NCBI GenBank assembly: GCA_946478985.1
Contig: CAMLDZ010000045.1
Coordinates: 1-23,568, forward strand
DNA: 23,568 bases
Source: an uncultured Solimonas sp.
GTDB taxonomy: Bacteria > Pseudomonadota > Gammaproteobacteria > Nevskiales > Nevskiaceae
Reading direction: 5' to 3'
The notes under the pieces are model-generated. The model saw nothing but the letters and a program-made list of their open reading frames with translations. It did not search any database and had not been told where the DNA came from. Below are positions 1 to 6,622 of this stretch, piece after piece. The position numbers were made by a program, and so were the translations under genes. Positions within the stretch are counted from its first letter, which is position 1, and each line of letters starts with the position of its first letter.

Positions 1-554
1 TGCTGGAGCTGCTGTGGCGCTGGCAGCGCGGCGAACTGCGCGTCGACATCCCGGTAGTGATCTCCAATCACGACGATCTGCGCGAGTCGGTCGAGCGCTT
101 CGGCGTGCGCTTCGAGCACGTGCCGATCGATGCGGCGACGCACGCGCAGGCCGAGGCGAAGATGCTGGCGCTGCTCGCCGAGGGCGGCGCCGATTTCATC
201 GTGCTGGCGCGCTACATGAGGATCCTGTCCGCCGAGTTCGTCGCGCAGTACCCGGCGCGCATCATCAACATCCATCACAGCTTCCTGCCGGCCTTCGTCG
301 GCGCCGACCCCTATCAGCAGGCCTACACCCGCGGCGTCAAGCTGATCGGCGCCACCGCGCACTACGTCACCAGCGATCTAGATCAGGGGCCGATCATCGA
401 TCAGGACACCGGCCGCGTTTCGCACCGTCATGAAGTGCCGGATCTGCGCCGCCTGGGCCGTGATCTGGAACGCCAGGTGCTGGCCCGCGCGGTCAGCTGG
501 CATACCGAAGACCGCGTCATCGTCGACGGCAACAAGACCATCGTCTTCGCCTGA
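1..554 (+). CDS. purU: Formyltetrahydrofolate deformylase, C-terminal part (5' end outside window)
   Basis: PurU hydrolyses 10-formyl-tetrahydrofolate to formate and tetrahydrofolate, supplying formate for PurT-type purine synthesis and balancing one-carbon pools in the cytoplasm. The frame is open from the left edge (first whole codon at base 3) and ends with TGA at 552-554, so about 184 residues of a protein normally near 280 are present. The missing part is the N-terminal ACT domain and the start of the formyltransferase domain. Visible are the [10 protein letters not shown] strand typical of PurU, the catalytic-region motif [11 protein letters not shown] and the DQGPIIDQD motif of the formyltransferase fold. 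A methionine at 57 gives an apparent start, but conserved PurU sequence ([13 protein letters not shown]) runs in frame upstream of it, so it is internal. The family assignment is secure. The purine link to purH in the same window is probably coincidental. Confidence 0.95.
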   Translation, partial: LELLWRWQRGELRVDIPVVISNHDDLRESVERFGVRFEHVPIDAATHAQAEAKMLALLAEGGADFIVLARYMRILSAEFVAQYPARIINIHHSFLPAFVGADPYQQAYTRGVKLIGATAHYVTSDLDQGPIIDQDTGRVSHRHEVPDLRRLGRDLERQVLARAVSWHTEDRVIVDGNKTIVFA

Positions 555-605
555 GGCGGCACGGCCGCGTCAGCGGCCGGCAAGCCGGTCGCGTGCGATC
601 ATCGA

Positions 606-626
606 GCGTCGGCGTCGCGCCGACGC
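606..626. repeat. Perfect inverted repeat (stem-loop) between purU and corA
   Basis: GCGTCGGCG (606-614) and CGCCGACGC (618-626) form a 9-bp perfect stem around a 3-nt loop in the 93-bp gap after purU. No T-run follows, so it is not a textbook intrinsic terminator. It may still act as a transcript-end or processing hairpin. Confidence 0.45.
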
Positions 627-647
627 CACCGAGGCTCGCCCGACGAC

Positions 648-1601
648 ATGCTGATCATTCACTGCGCCGATCGCGACGAAGCCGTGCACTGGCAGCCGTC
701 GCAGCCGCTGCCCGAACGAGGCCTGTGGTTCGATCTGTGTCGCCCCACCGACGAGGAACGCGCCTGCATCGAGCGGATGACCGGCTTGCCGCTGCCGGAC
801 CGCGAGGCACTGGGCGCGCTGGGGCTGGCGCAGCGCAACCGCGACGACGAACGCGTGCTGCATCTGCAGATCCTGCTGGCCGACGCCGGGCAGACCGATT
901 CGCCACTGGGCTTGGCGCTCGGCGAGAAATTTCTGATCAGCCTGCGCTACGCCGATTCGGCCGTCGTCGATGCTGCCGCCGCGCAATGGCGCCGGCCGGG
1001 CCGCAGCGCCACCGCGGCGTCGGCGTTCGCGATGCTGATGGAAGAGGCGATCAACCACGTCGCCGGCGAGATGCAGAAGATCGCAGGCGATCTGGCCCGG
1101 CTGTCGGCGGAGGTGTTCTCGGATACGCGGCGGCGCACGCCGGCGCTGCACCAGCTGATGGTCCGCACCGGGCGTCTGGAAGGACGGCTGGCGCGCTTCC
1201 GGCCGTTCCTGCTCGGATTCGCGCGCAGCATCGGCTTCGTCAACGGCCGGGCCCCGGACTGGCTATCGAAGGCGGAGCGTTCGCGGCTACAGGTCATCGG
1301 CAACGATTTGCGCACCCTGGAGGAGTTCGATGACCAGCTGACCGAGAAGCTGCAGTTCCTGCTCGACGCCATCCTCGGCTTCATCAGCACCGCGCAGAAC
1401 ATGGTGATGAAGCTGCTGACGGTGGCCTCGGTGGCCACCATCCCGCCGATCATCCTGGCCGGTATCTGGGGGATGAACTTCCAGCACATGCCCGAGCTCG
1501 AGCAGCCCTGGGCCTACCCGGCGGCGCTCGCGCTGCTGCTGCTGAGCATGCTGCTGCCGCTGGCCTGGTTCAGGGCCCGCGGCTGGATGAGCCGCGACTA
1601 G
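648..1601 (+). CDS. corA: CorA-family divalent cation transporter
   Basis: This is a 317-residue CorA/ZntB superfamily protein, which would form a homopentameric inner-membrane channel for Mg2+ or another divalent metal (Zn2+ in ZntB). A long soluble N-terminal alpha/beta and coiled-helix domain (about residues 1-250) is followed by two membrane helices (about 256-275 and 288-310). They are separated by the signature GMN at 275-277 within IWGMNFQHMPEL. The final residues are basic, consistent with a cytoplasmic C-terminus. Length matches the family (about 315-330). The ATG at 648 has only a weak GAGG 13 nt upstream, so a slightly different start is possible. The gene ends tail-to-tail with the HxlR gene, sharing the CTAG at 1598-1601. 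Substrate (Mg, Co, Ni or Zn) cannot be told from the sequence. Confidence 0.92.
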   Translation: MLIIHCADRDEAVHWQPSQPLPERGLWFDLCRPTDEERACIERMTGLPLPDREALGALGLAQRNRDDERVLHLQILLADAGQTDSPLGLALGEKFLISLRYADSAVVDAAAAQWRRPGRSATAASAFAMLMEEAINHVAGEMQKIAGDLARLSAEVFSDTRRRTPALHQLMVRTGRLEGRLARFRPFLLGFARSIGFVNGRAPDWLSKAERSRLQVIGNDLRTLEEFDDQLTEKLQFLLDAILGFISTAQNMVMKLLTVASVATIPPIILAGIWGMNFQHMPELEQPWAYPAALALLLLSMLLPLAWFRARGWMSRD

Positions 1602-2053
1602 CGGCTGGCGGCGCGACGGCGGGCTGGGGCGGCCTTGGCGGTCTTGCGGGCGGCGGGCTTGGCGACGGCCTTTTTGGCGCTACCGGCCTTGACGCTACCG
1701 GCCTTGACGCTGCCCGCAGCCACCTGCCTGACCTTGCGGTTGCCGCTGTACCAGGCCACCGACCACTTCAGCATCGGCCGCATCGCCACCAGCAGGGCCT
1801 TGCCATGCTCGGACAGCTGGTAGCCTTCGCCGTTGACATGCAGCACCAGCCCGACCTCGCGCAGTTCGGCCAGGCGCTGGTTGAGCACGCTGGGCGAGAC
1901 CTCGCTGCAGGCCTCCTGGAGCTGGCGGAAGGTCAGCGCGAGATCGCGCAGCTCCCAGATTATGCGTAGCACCCAGCGGCGGTGAAAGATGTCGATCGCT
2001 GCATTGATCGCTGCTTTCGCGCGGGCGGTTTCGGTGTCCTGTGCTTTCGGCAT
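1598..2053 (-). CDS. HxlR-family winged-helix regulator with a Lys/Ala-rich C-terminal tail
   Basis: This 151-residue protein has an HxlR/MarR-like winged-helix domain over about residues 15-108. Its pattern FHRRWVLRIIWELRD, then TFRQLQEAC, then SPSVLNQRLAELREVGLV matches the HxlR recognition-helix region. HxlR proteins are usually dimeric one-component regulators of nearby metabolic genes. Residues from about 110 to 151 form an unusual basic, low-complexity tail (AGSVKAGSVKAGSAKKAVAK and onwards) resembling histone H1 or AlgP tails. Part of the tail is encoded by a 15-bp tandem repeat. The start at 2053 is the ATG directly before the conserved domain; its ribosome site is weak (ACGAGACGCC). 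The gene is divergent from the MaoC-like gene and lies just beyond the end of the lipid operon, so it may regulate either. That link is only positional. Confidence 0.85.
   Translation of the reverse strand: MPKAQDTETARAKAAINAAIDIFHRRWVLRIIWELRDLALTFRQLQEACSEVSPSVLNQRLAELREVGLVLHVNGEGYQLSEHGKALLVAMRPMLKWSVAWYSGNRKVRQVAAGSVKAGSVKAGSAKKAVAKPAARKTAKAAPARRRAASR
1679..1708. repeat. 15-bp tandem duplication inside the HxlR gene tail
   Basis: The 15-mer GCTACCGGCCTTGAC (plus strand) occurs twice in tandem at 1679-1693 and 1694-1708. A third degenerate start (GCTGCC) follows. It encodes the repeated peptide VKAGS in the basic tail of the HxlR-type protein and is in frame, so copy-number changes would not break the gene. 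Confidence 0.85.
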
Positions 2054-2129
2054 GGCGTCTCGTTTTTAACGGCACGGTGGTGGCCGGGTGCTGAAGCCCG
2101 CATTGTAGCCCCCTTGCCGCCGTAGGGTA

Positions 2130-2185
2130 TTTCCACCGCCGCCGCCGGTCTATGGCCCTGCAGCCATCCGCCCGGCGGGTGGAAA
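2130..2185. promoter_or_regulatory. Spaced inverted repeat in the HxlR / MaoC divergent intergenic region
   Basis: TTTCCACC (2130-2137) and GGTGGAAA (2178-2185) are perfect 8-bp inverted copies 40 bp apart. They lie in the 206-bp region between the divergent starts at 2053 (minus) and 2260 (plus). This could be a two-site operator for the adjacent HxlR regulator. I see no convincing -35/-10 pair here. The assignment is inferred from position and symmetry only. Confidence 0.3.
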
Positions 2186-2259
2186 AGCCTTGTACGTCGA
2201 CTTCTATTTCCGTAGCATCTGCGCGCCGCGCCATCGTCGGTTGCAGGAGGGCGAAGCCC

Positions 2260-3156
2260 ATGGATGCAGGGAATCACAGCGGGGTGCCGCCGCCGGAAAA
2301 CCGCGTTCCGGAGCCGCGGGCACTGCCTCGCATGGCGGCGATGCTGCCTGCCGCACTGGCCAGCCTGCGGCGCAGGCCCGAGGCGGGCGCGCAGCAGCCG
2401 CTGCGTGCCTCGTTCCGGCTGGCCGGGGTGGCGCCGGCGGCGGTCGCCCGTTATCGCCGGCTGGTCGGAGAGGGCTGCGACGGACTGCCGCTGACTTATT
2501 TCTACCTGCTGGCGCAGCGGGCGCAACTGGCGGTGATGGTCGCCGACGGCTACCCGTACGCGGTGCCCGGCATGGTCCATGTCGGCAACGCACTGCGCCG
2601 GCACCAGCCGCCGCAGGCGGACCGGCCCTATTCGGTCGGCGTCGCCGTCGATTTCCGTACCGACGAGCAGCAGCGCGAATGGGCGGCCTTCGAGGTGGCG
2701 TTCGAGCAGAACGGCCGGCTGGTCGCCAGCTGCCATAGCGACTATCTGGCGCGCCGTCCGCCGCAGCGGCGAGCGGCGGCCGCAGGCGAGAGCGGGGTGC
2801 TGCCGGGGCCCGACGGCGGCCGGCAAGACTGGACGTTCGACGCACGCGCCGGCTGGCGCTACGCGGGCGTGTCCGGCGACTACAACCCGATTCACCTGTC
2901 CGGCTGGATGGCGCGGCTGTTCGGCTTCCGCCGGCCGATCGTGCAGGGCATGTATGCACAGGCGCGCGCCGCTGCGGTCATCGAAAGGGACGCGCAGCGA
3001 CCGCTGACCGAGATCTCCGTGCGATTCCGCCGCCCGCTGAGCCTGCCGGGCCGCGCCTTGCTGAGCTGGGATCGCGACGGCGCGCAGGGTCGCTTCGCGC
3101 TGCAGTCGCCGGACGGCGGCACCCTGCATCTGTACGGCCGCTACGAAACGGCCTGA
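2260..3156 (+). CDS. MaoC-like double-hotdog dehydratase/hydratase
   Basis: This 298-residue protein has a divergent N-terminal hotdog region (about residues 45-165) and a C-terminal MaoC-type hotdog (about 190-298). The hydratase motif is YAGVSGDYNPIHLS, with the expected catalytic Asp207 and His212, followed by RPIVQGMYAQARAAA, where most family members have HGM. MaoC domains hydrate trans-2-enoyl thioesters to (R)-3-hydroxyacyl thioesters or do the reverse. The ATG at 2260 was chosen because AGGAGG (2245-2250) lies 9 nt upstream; in-frame ATGs further upstream lack such a site. The stop is only 4 bp from the stop of the convergent last gene of the lipid operon. It may work on the same thioesters, but it is transcribed separately, so that is inference. 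The N-terminal half shows no catalytic motif I can recognise. Confidence 0.85.
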   Translation: MDAGNHSGVPPPENRVPEPRALPRMAAMLPAALASLRRRPEAGAQQPLRASFRLAGVAPAAVARYRRLVGEGCDGLPLTYFYLLAQRAQLAVMVADGYPYAVPGMVHVGNALRRHQPPQADRPYSVGVAVDFRTDEQQREWAAFEVAFEQNGRLVASCHSDYLARRPPQRRAAAAGESGVLPGPDGGRQDWTFDARAGWRYAGVSGDYNPIHLSGWMARLFGFRRPIVQGMYAQARAAAVIERDAQRPLTEISVRFRRPLSLPGRALLSWDRDGAQGRFALQSPDGGTLHLYGRYETA

Positions 3157-3160
3157 GCGT

Positions 3161-4033
3161 TCAAGCGGTCGCGCTGCCGGGGCGCAAGCCGGCCAGCACC
3201 TCCGGCCACAGCCGCGACAGCGCCGGACGGAACAGGTCGATGTGGCCGATGCGCTTGAGGCCATAGCCTGCCGGTTCCAGCCGCCGCCGATGCTGCGGCG
3301 CGCGGGTGAAAAGCCGGAGCAGATCGTCGACGTTGGCGCGTGTGGCGATCGGATCGTCGCTGGCGGTGAGCGACACGATCGGCGCGCGGAACTCGTCGTA
3401 GTAATGCTCGCGGATCTCGCGCTCGAAGCCGTTGAGCACGTAGCCGGGCCGCAGGCACCAGCGCGCCCACTGCCGGGCAATGCCCGGAGGAAGATCCTCA
3501 CCCCAGCCGATGCGCTTGGCGGGCGCGTAGCCGAACAGCCGGCTGGTCAGCGGGATGTACAGCGCCAGTAGCAGGCGCGCGGCCCAGCGGGTCGGCCGGC
3601 GGATGCCGCCGACATAGCCGGACGAGGCGGCGACCTGGACCACGCCGGAGAGCAGGCCATGATTGGGCATCAGCCCGATCAGCTGGCCGCCGACGCTATG
3701 CCCGACCAGGAACAGCGGCAAGCCCGGATGTCGCTGCGCCAGTGCGTCGAGCGCCGTCGGCATGTCGTGCTCGCCCCAGTCCTGCTTGCGGGCGCGGCTG
3801 TGGCGCGGATGCGCACCGCGCAGCGAGTCGCCGATGCCGCGATAGTCGAACGTCAGCACGGCATACCCCTGCTCGGCCAGCCAGCCGGCGAAGGCGGCAT
3901 AGAAGCGCTGACGCACGCCGGTGGCGCCGCAGATCAGCACCGCCGCGTGCGGGTTGGCGGTGGCGTAGTGACAAGCTGCCAGCGAGTGGCCGTCGCGCGT
4001 CTGCAGCGGCAGGCGGGTCGGGGAGGTTGCCAT
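3161..4033 (-). CDS. Alpha/beta hydrolase A (last gene of the lipid operon)
   Basis: This 290-residue alpha/beta-hydrolase-fold protein resembles the 'predicted alpha/beta hydrolase' group COG4757. The nucleophile elbow is GHSVGGQ (Ser113). The likely acid is Asp226/227 in SLTASDDPIA and the likely base His264 in IGHIDLFRP. An early GATGVRQRFYAAF segment probably supplies the oxyanion region. It has no signal peptide, so it is cytoplasmic and a plausible esterase or thioesterase. Start: ATG at 4033 with AAGGA about 6 nt upstream; the open frame continues back through the rubredoxin gene, but that extension is out of family. It is clearly paralogous to the hydrolase at 5274-6209: GHSVGGQL, ARWC and the IGH-x3-F-x-P end are shared. 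It ends 4 bp from the convergent MaoC-like gene. Substrate unknown; release of an acyl product from the ACP is a guess. Confidence 0.85.
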   Translation of the reverse strand: MATSPTRLPLQTRDGHSLAACHYATANPHAAVLICGATGVRQRFYAAFAGWLAEQGYAVLTFDYRGIGDSLRGAHPRHSRARKQDWGEHDMPTALDALAQRHPGLPLFLVGHSVGGQLIGLMPNHGLLSGVVQVAASSGYVGGIRRPTRWAARLLLALYIPLTSRLFGYAPAKRIGWGEDLPPGIARQWARWCLRPGYVLNGFEREIREHYYDEFRAPIVSLTASDDPIATRANVDDLLRLFTRAPQHRRRLEPAGYGLKRIGHIDLFRPALSRLWPEVLAGLRPGSATA

Positions 4034-4044
4034 CGCTGATCCTT

Positions 4045-4061
4045 GCTGCGAAAAACGCAGC
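4045..4061. repeat. Stem-loop between rubredoxin and hydrolase A
   Basis: GCTGCG (4045-4050) and CGCAGC (4056-4061) form a perfect 6-bp stem. The loop is AAAAA on the plus strand and UUUUU in the operon transcript. It sits just upstream of the ribosome-binding site of hydrolase A. It lacks a trailing T-run after the stem, so it is not a standard terminator. An intercistronic processing or translation-tuning hairpin is possible. Confidence 0.4.
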
Positions 4062-4076
4062 TTGAAGAAGAAGGGA

Positions 4077-4250
4077 TCAATACTCCGCCAGCTCTGCCAT
4101 GTCGAAATTGGCCTTGGCGACACCGCACTCCGGGCAGTTCCAGTCGTCGGGCACATCGGCCCAGGCGGTGCCGGCGGGGATGCCGTCGTCGGGCAGGCCC
4201 AGCGCCTCGTCATAAGTCCAGCCGCAGATGGTGCATTGCCATTTCTTCAT
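4077..4250 (-). CDS. Rubredoxin
   Basis: This 57-residue rubredoxin is a small cytoplasmic one-electron carrier with a single Fe bound by four cysteines. Both metal-binding knuckles are present: CTICGWTYDEALG near the N-terminus and CPECGVAK near residue 39. The core DDGIPAGTAWADVPDDWNCP is typical of rubredoxins, and the length is normal (about 54-60). Its ATG overlaps the stop of the PPTase gene as ATGA (4247-4250), so the two are probably translationally coupled. In other bacteria rubredoxins feed electrons to membrane di-iron enzymes such as AlkB. Here the operon encodes three such candidates (hydroxylase, membrane desaturase, soluble acyl-ACP desaturase), so electron supply to one or more of them is the natural reading. 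No rubredoxin reductase is visible in the window. Confidence 0.96.
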   Translation of the reverse strand: MKKWQCTICGWTYDEALGLPDDGIPAGTAWADVPDDWNCPECGVAKANFDMAELAEY

Positions 4251-4969
4251 GGGGATGCTCGCTTCAGGTTGAGGATGGGGCCGGCCGACGACACGGCGGC
4301 CGCGGTGATGGTGAAGTAGCTCAGCGTCAGTGCGCCGACGCGTGCATGCCGGCCGCGCAGCAGGGCCGGCAGTGTCGCCGGCATGCCGCCGCGCAGCGCG
4401 CCGACGTGCAGGCTGCCGTCGGCGGCGGCGACGATGTCGGCGTCGCGCAGGCCGATCGGCCCGTGCAGCGGGAACAGGCACTTGAACAGGCTTTCCTTGG
4501 CGCTGAGCAGCACGATCGCATGCGCAGCACGCTGCGCCGCCGGCATTTCCTGCAGGGCTTGCAGCTCGGCGGCGCTGCAGCTGCGACGGATCAGCCGCTC
4601 GCTGAGCGCGCCGCGGCATTCGGCGTCGATCCCGATGGCCTGGACGCTGGTCCGCGGCGCTGCAACGGCTGCACAGTAGCCTTGGGTATGCGTGATGCTG
4701 CCGGAGAACCCGGGCGGCCACAGCGGCTCTCGATGATTGCCGCGCGGCAGTGCCGGCACATCGATGCCGAAACCTTGTAGCGCCTGCCGTGCGCAGGCGC
4801 GGCCGTTGATGAAGTCGGTGCGGCGCGTGGCGGCGAAGCCGCGGCACAGGCGGCGCGCCGCGTCGCTGGCCAGCGGATGCGCGCGCGCATCCGCCCAGTC
4901 GCTGCAAGCCGCTTGCGGCGGCAAGCTGGCCCAGAAGCTGCGCAGCGACGGGTACTGCCGGTCTGGCAT
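4247..4969 (-). CDS. 4'-phosphopantetheinyl transferase (EntD/Sfp superfamily)
   Basis: This 240-residue PPTase would move the 4'-phosphopantetheine arm from CoA to the conserved serine of a carrier protein. Family landmarks are SITHTQGYCAAVAA (His94), the Mg-binding GIDAE (Asp115, Glu117) and the SAKESLFKCLFP block (Lys158, Glu159, Lys163). The upstream RxPLWPPGFSGS pattern fits the EntD-like group. The ATG at 4969 overlaps the stop of the DUF962 gene (TGATG, 4967-4971), and the stop overlaps the rubredoxin start, indicating tight coupling on both sides. Its place in an operon with a stand-alone acyl carrier protein strongly suggests that carrier is its partner, although a general housekeeping PPTase may also act on it. 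The protein is complete, with a short Pro/Arg-rich C-terminal extension. Confidence 0.92.
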   Translation of the reverse strand: MPDRQYPSLRSFWASLPPQAACSDWADARAHPLASDAARRLCRGFAATRRTDFINGRACARQALQGFGIDVPALPRGNHREPLWPPGFSGSITHTQGYCAAVAAPRTSVQAIGIDAECRGALSERLIRRSCSAAELQALQEMPAAQRAAHAIVLLSAKESLFKCLFPLHGPIGLRDADIVAAADGSLHVGALRGGMPATLPALLRGRHARVGALTLSYFTITAAAVSSAGPILNLKRASP

Positions 4970-5304
4970 CAGATGCTGATCCGCCGCAGCAGGATGTCGC
5001 GATACATCAGGAAATCGCAGATCAGGCTGTAAAAAGGGTAGCGGAAGGTCGCTGGCCTGTTCTTCTCGAACACGAAATGGCCGAACCAGGCAAAGCCGTA
5101 GCCGCTCAGCGGCACGGCGATCAGCCAGCGCCAGTCGGCGCTGAGGATCGCCACGGCGAGCGCCAGCAGCAATCCCGTGGTGCCGATGAAATGCAGACGG
5201 CGATTGCGTCGCGAGCGATGCTGCGAGCGATAGAACGGATAGAACTCGGCCAGCGAGCGGAAGCTCGGGGCTTCTATGCGCGCCGTGCGGCTGCGGGACT
5301 CCAT
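4969..5304 (-). CDS. Mpo1/DUF962-family membrane protein (putative 2-hydroxy fatty acid dioxygenase)
   Basis: This 111-residue DUF962 (YGL010w-like) protein belongs to the family of yeast Mpo1, an Fe(II)-dependent dioxygenase that shortens 2-hydroxy fatty acids by one carbon in alpha-oxidation. Hallmarks seen: FYPFYRSQH, RRLHFIGTTG (His38), two hydrophobic segments (about 41-57 and 58-75), GYGFAWFGHFVFEKNRPATF (His76) and the terminal YPFYSLICDFLMY. Start: ATG at 5304 with AGGAG 7 nt upstream, inside the 3' end of hydrolase B (31-nt overlap). An earlier in-frame ATG at 5367 would lie deeper in that gene and has no family support. Its stop overlaps the PPTase start. Bacterial members are mostly uncharacterised, so the enzymatic role is an extrapolation. 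The co-occurrence with a fatty acid hydroxylase in the same operon makes it attractive. Confidence 0.85.
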   Translation of the reverse strand: MESRSRTARIEAPSFRSLAEFYPFYRSQHRSRRNRRLHFIGTTGLLLALAVAILSADWRWLIAVPLSGYGFAWFGHFVFEKNRPATFRYPFYSLICDFLMYRDILLRRISI

Positions 5305-6209
5305 GTGCGGGTCTCCTGGGTCGTGATCGCGAGCTGGGTGTCCAGCCATTGCGCCAGCTGCGGCCACAGCCGCTTGCCGGTCGCCGGGTTGAAATAGCCG
5401 AAGTGGCCGATGGCGCGGCCGCCCGCGTCGGCGGCCTCGAGGTGCAGGCGCTGGCCACGGGCATTGCGGTACAGCGCGGCCAGTGCGTCGACCGCCGCGC
5501 GCGGCGCCAGTGCCGTGTCGTCATGCGTGCTGATGAACAGTGCCGGCGCGCGCAGCCGGGCAAAGCCGTCGGCATGGCCGCTGCGCGGATGTGCCGCGTA
5601 GCCACGGCGGCGACACCAGCGCGCCCATTCGCGGGCGACGCCTGCCGGCAGCGTGCACAAGCCGTAGCGCTGGCCGGGAAAGTAGCCGAGCACGGCCGTC
5701 AGCAACGGAATCGCCAGATGGAACTGCAGCCAGGCGCGCCGCCGCGCCGCGCCGGTCCACAGCCGCCAGTCGCCGGACTGCGAGCAGATCGTGATCAGCG
5801 CATCGAGGTTCGTCTGGCCCTTGAGCAAGCCGGGCAGCTGGCCGCCGACCGAATGCCCGATACAGACCAGCGGCCGCTCGGGCACGCGTGCGCGCATGTG
5901 CAGCGCCGCGGCGGCGAAGTCGCGGCGGCCCCAGTCGCTGAGCCGTGCGTCGTTGCGGCGCAAGGCGGCAACGTCCTGGATGCCGTTGCCGTAGTAGTCG
6001 TAGCAGAGCACGCAGTAGCCCTGCCGCGCGAGAAAGCTGGCGAAGCCTCGATAGAAGGCGCGCGGAACACCGAGCGCCGAGTTGATGACGATGGCCGCGC
6101 GTGCGGTGTCGGCGTCGCCATAGACGGTCGCTGGCAGCGCGACACCGTCGCCGCAATGGATGGCGGTGACACAGCTGGCGGGGGGCGCGGCGGCGGGCAG
6201 TGTGGTCAT
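5274..6209 (-). CDS. Alpha/beta hydrolase B (paralogue of hydrolase A)
   Basis: This 311-residue alpha/beta hydrolase belongs to the same group as the one at 3161-4033. The nucleophile is Ser120 in CIGHSVGGQLPG, the acid Asp230/231 in ISTHDDTALA and the base His269 in AIGHFGYFNP. The N-terminal INSALGVPRAFYRGFASFL matches the CGATGVRQRFYAAFAGWL region of its paralogue. There is no signal peptide. The start is ATG at 6209, overlapping the thioesterase stop as ATGA (6206-6209), so the pair is coupled. An upstream extension of the same frame through the thioesterase gene is not coding. Its 3' end overlaps the DUF962 gene by 31 nt. Two retained paralogues in one operon suggest distinct jobs, for example acyl-ACP or ester hydrolysis at different steps. 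The sequence does not fix the substrate. Confidence 0.87.
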   Translation of the reverse strand: MTTLPAAAPPASCVTAIHCGDGVALPATVYGDADTARAAIVINSALGVPRAFYRGFASFLARQGYCVLCYDYYGNGIQDVAALRRNDARLSDWGRRDFAAAALHMRARVPERPLVCIGHSVGGQLPGLLKGQTNLDALITICSQSGDWRLWTGAARRRAWLQFHLAIPLLTAVLGYFPGQRYGLCTLPAGVAREWARWCRRRGYAAHPRSGHADGFARLRAPALFISTHDDTALAPRAAVDALAALYRNARGQRLHLEAADAGGRAIGHFGYFNPATGKRLWPQLAQWLDTQLAITTQETRTWSPAAARRA

Positions 6210-6619
6210 GAGCGCAATAGCTCCAGGTTCTGCACGCGCATCGGCCGGCGCGTGGCGGGGTCGAGAAAGCTCAGCCAGACGCGGCCGACGATGGCGGCGT
6301 GCTCGGGCTGTGCCGGCGCGGCGATGGTCTGCACGAACTCGGCGCTGTAATGCTTGGTGCCGGCCAGCTCGGTGCTGACCAGCACTTCTGACAGGAACAC
6401 CTCGCGGCGGTATTGCACATCGATACGGATCACCACCGGCAGGCAGCCGTAGGCGTCCGCGCTGCCGTCGGCGCCGCGCCGCGCATAGGCCCAGTCGTAG
6501 CGGCCCAGCTCGAACAGCTCGATCGCCCGGGCATGGTTGAGGTGGCCCCAGGCATCGATGTCGCCCGGGCGCAGGTGATGCGCCTTGGCGATCCGGGCGA
6601 GGCTGCGATCGTCGTACAT
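6206..6619 (-). CDS. Hotdog-fold acyl-thioesterase (4HBT/YbgC-like)
   Basis: This 137-residue single-hotdog protein carries the 4HBT signature RPGDIDAWGHLNHARAIELF. Asp22 is the likely catalytic acid, with the His26 and Asn28 pattern usual for 4-hydroxybenzoyl-CoA or acyl-CoA thioesterases. Beta-strand segments follow (VVIRIDVQYRREVFLSEVL, then FVQTIAAP). Length is typical (130-150). Such enzymes hydrolyse acyl-CoA or acyl-ACP thioesters, usually as homotetramers in the cytoplasm. The ATG at 6619 lies 3 bp after the FAAL stop, and its own stop overlaps hydrolase B. Directly downstream of an acyl-AMP ligase and carrier protein, it is the best candidate for releasing the finished chain from the ACP. 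Polyyne and related FAAL/desaturase/ACP clusters likewise contain a thioesterase. Confidence 0.9.
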   Translation of the reverse strand: MYDDRSLARIAKAHHLRPGDIDAWGHLNHARAIELFELGRYDWAYARRGADGSADAYGCLPVVIRIDVQYRREVFLSEVLVSTELAGTKHYSAEFVQTIAAPAQPEHAAIVGRVWLSFLDPATRRPMRVQNLELLRS

Positions 6620-6622
6620 GGC

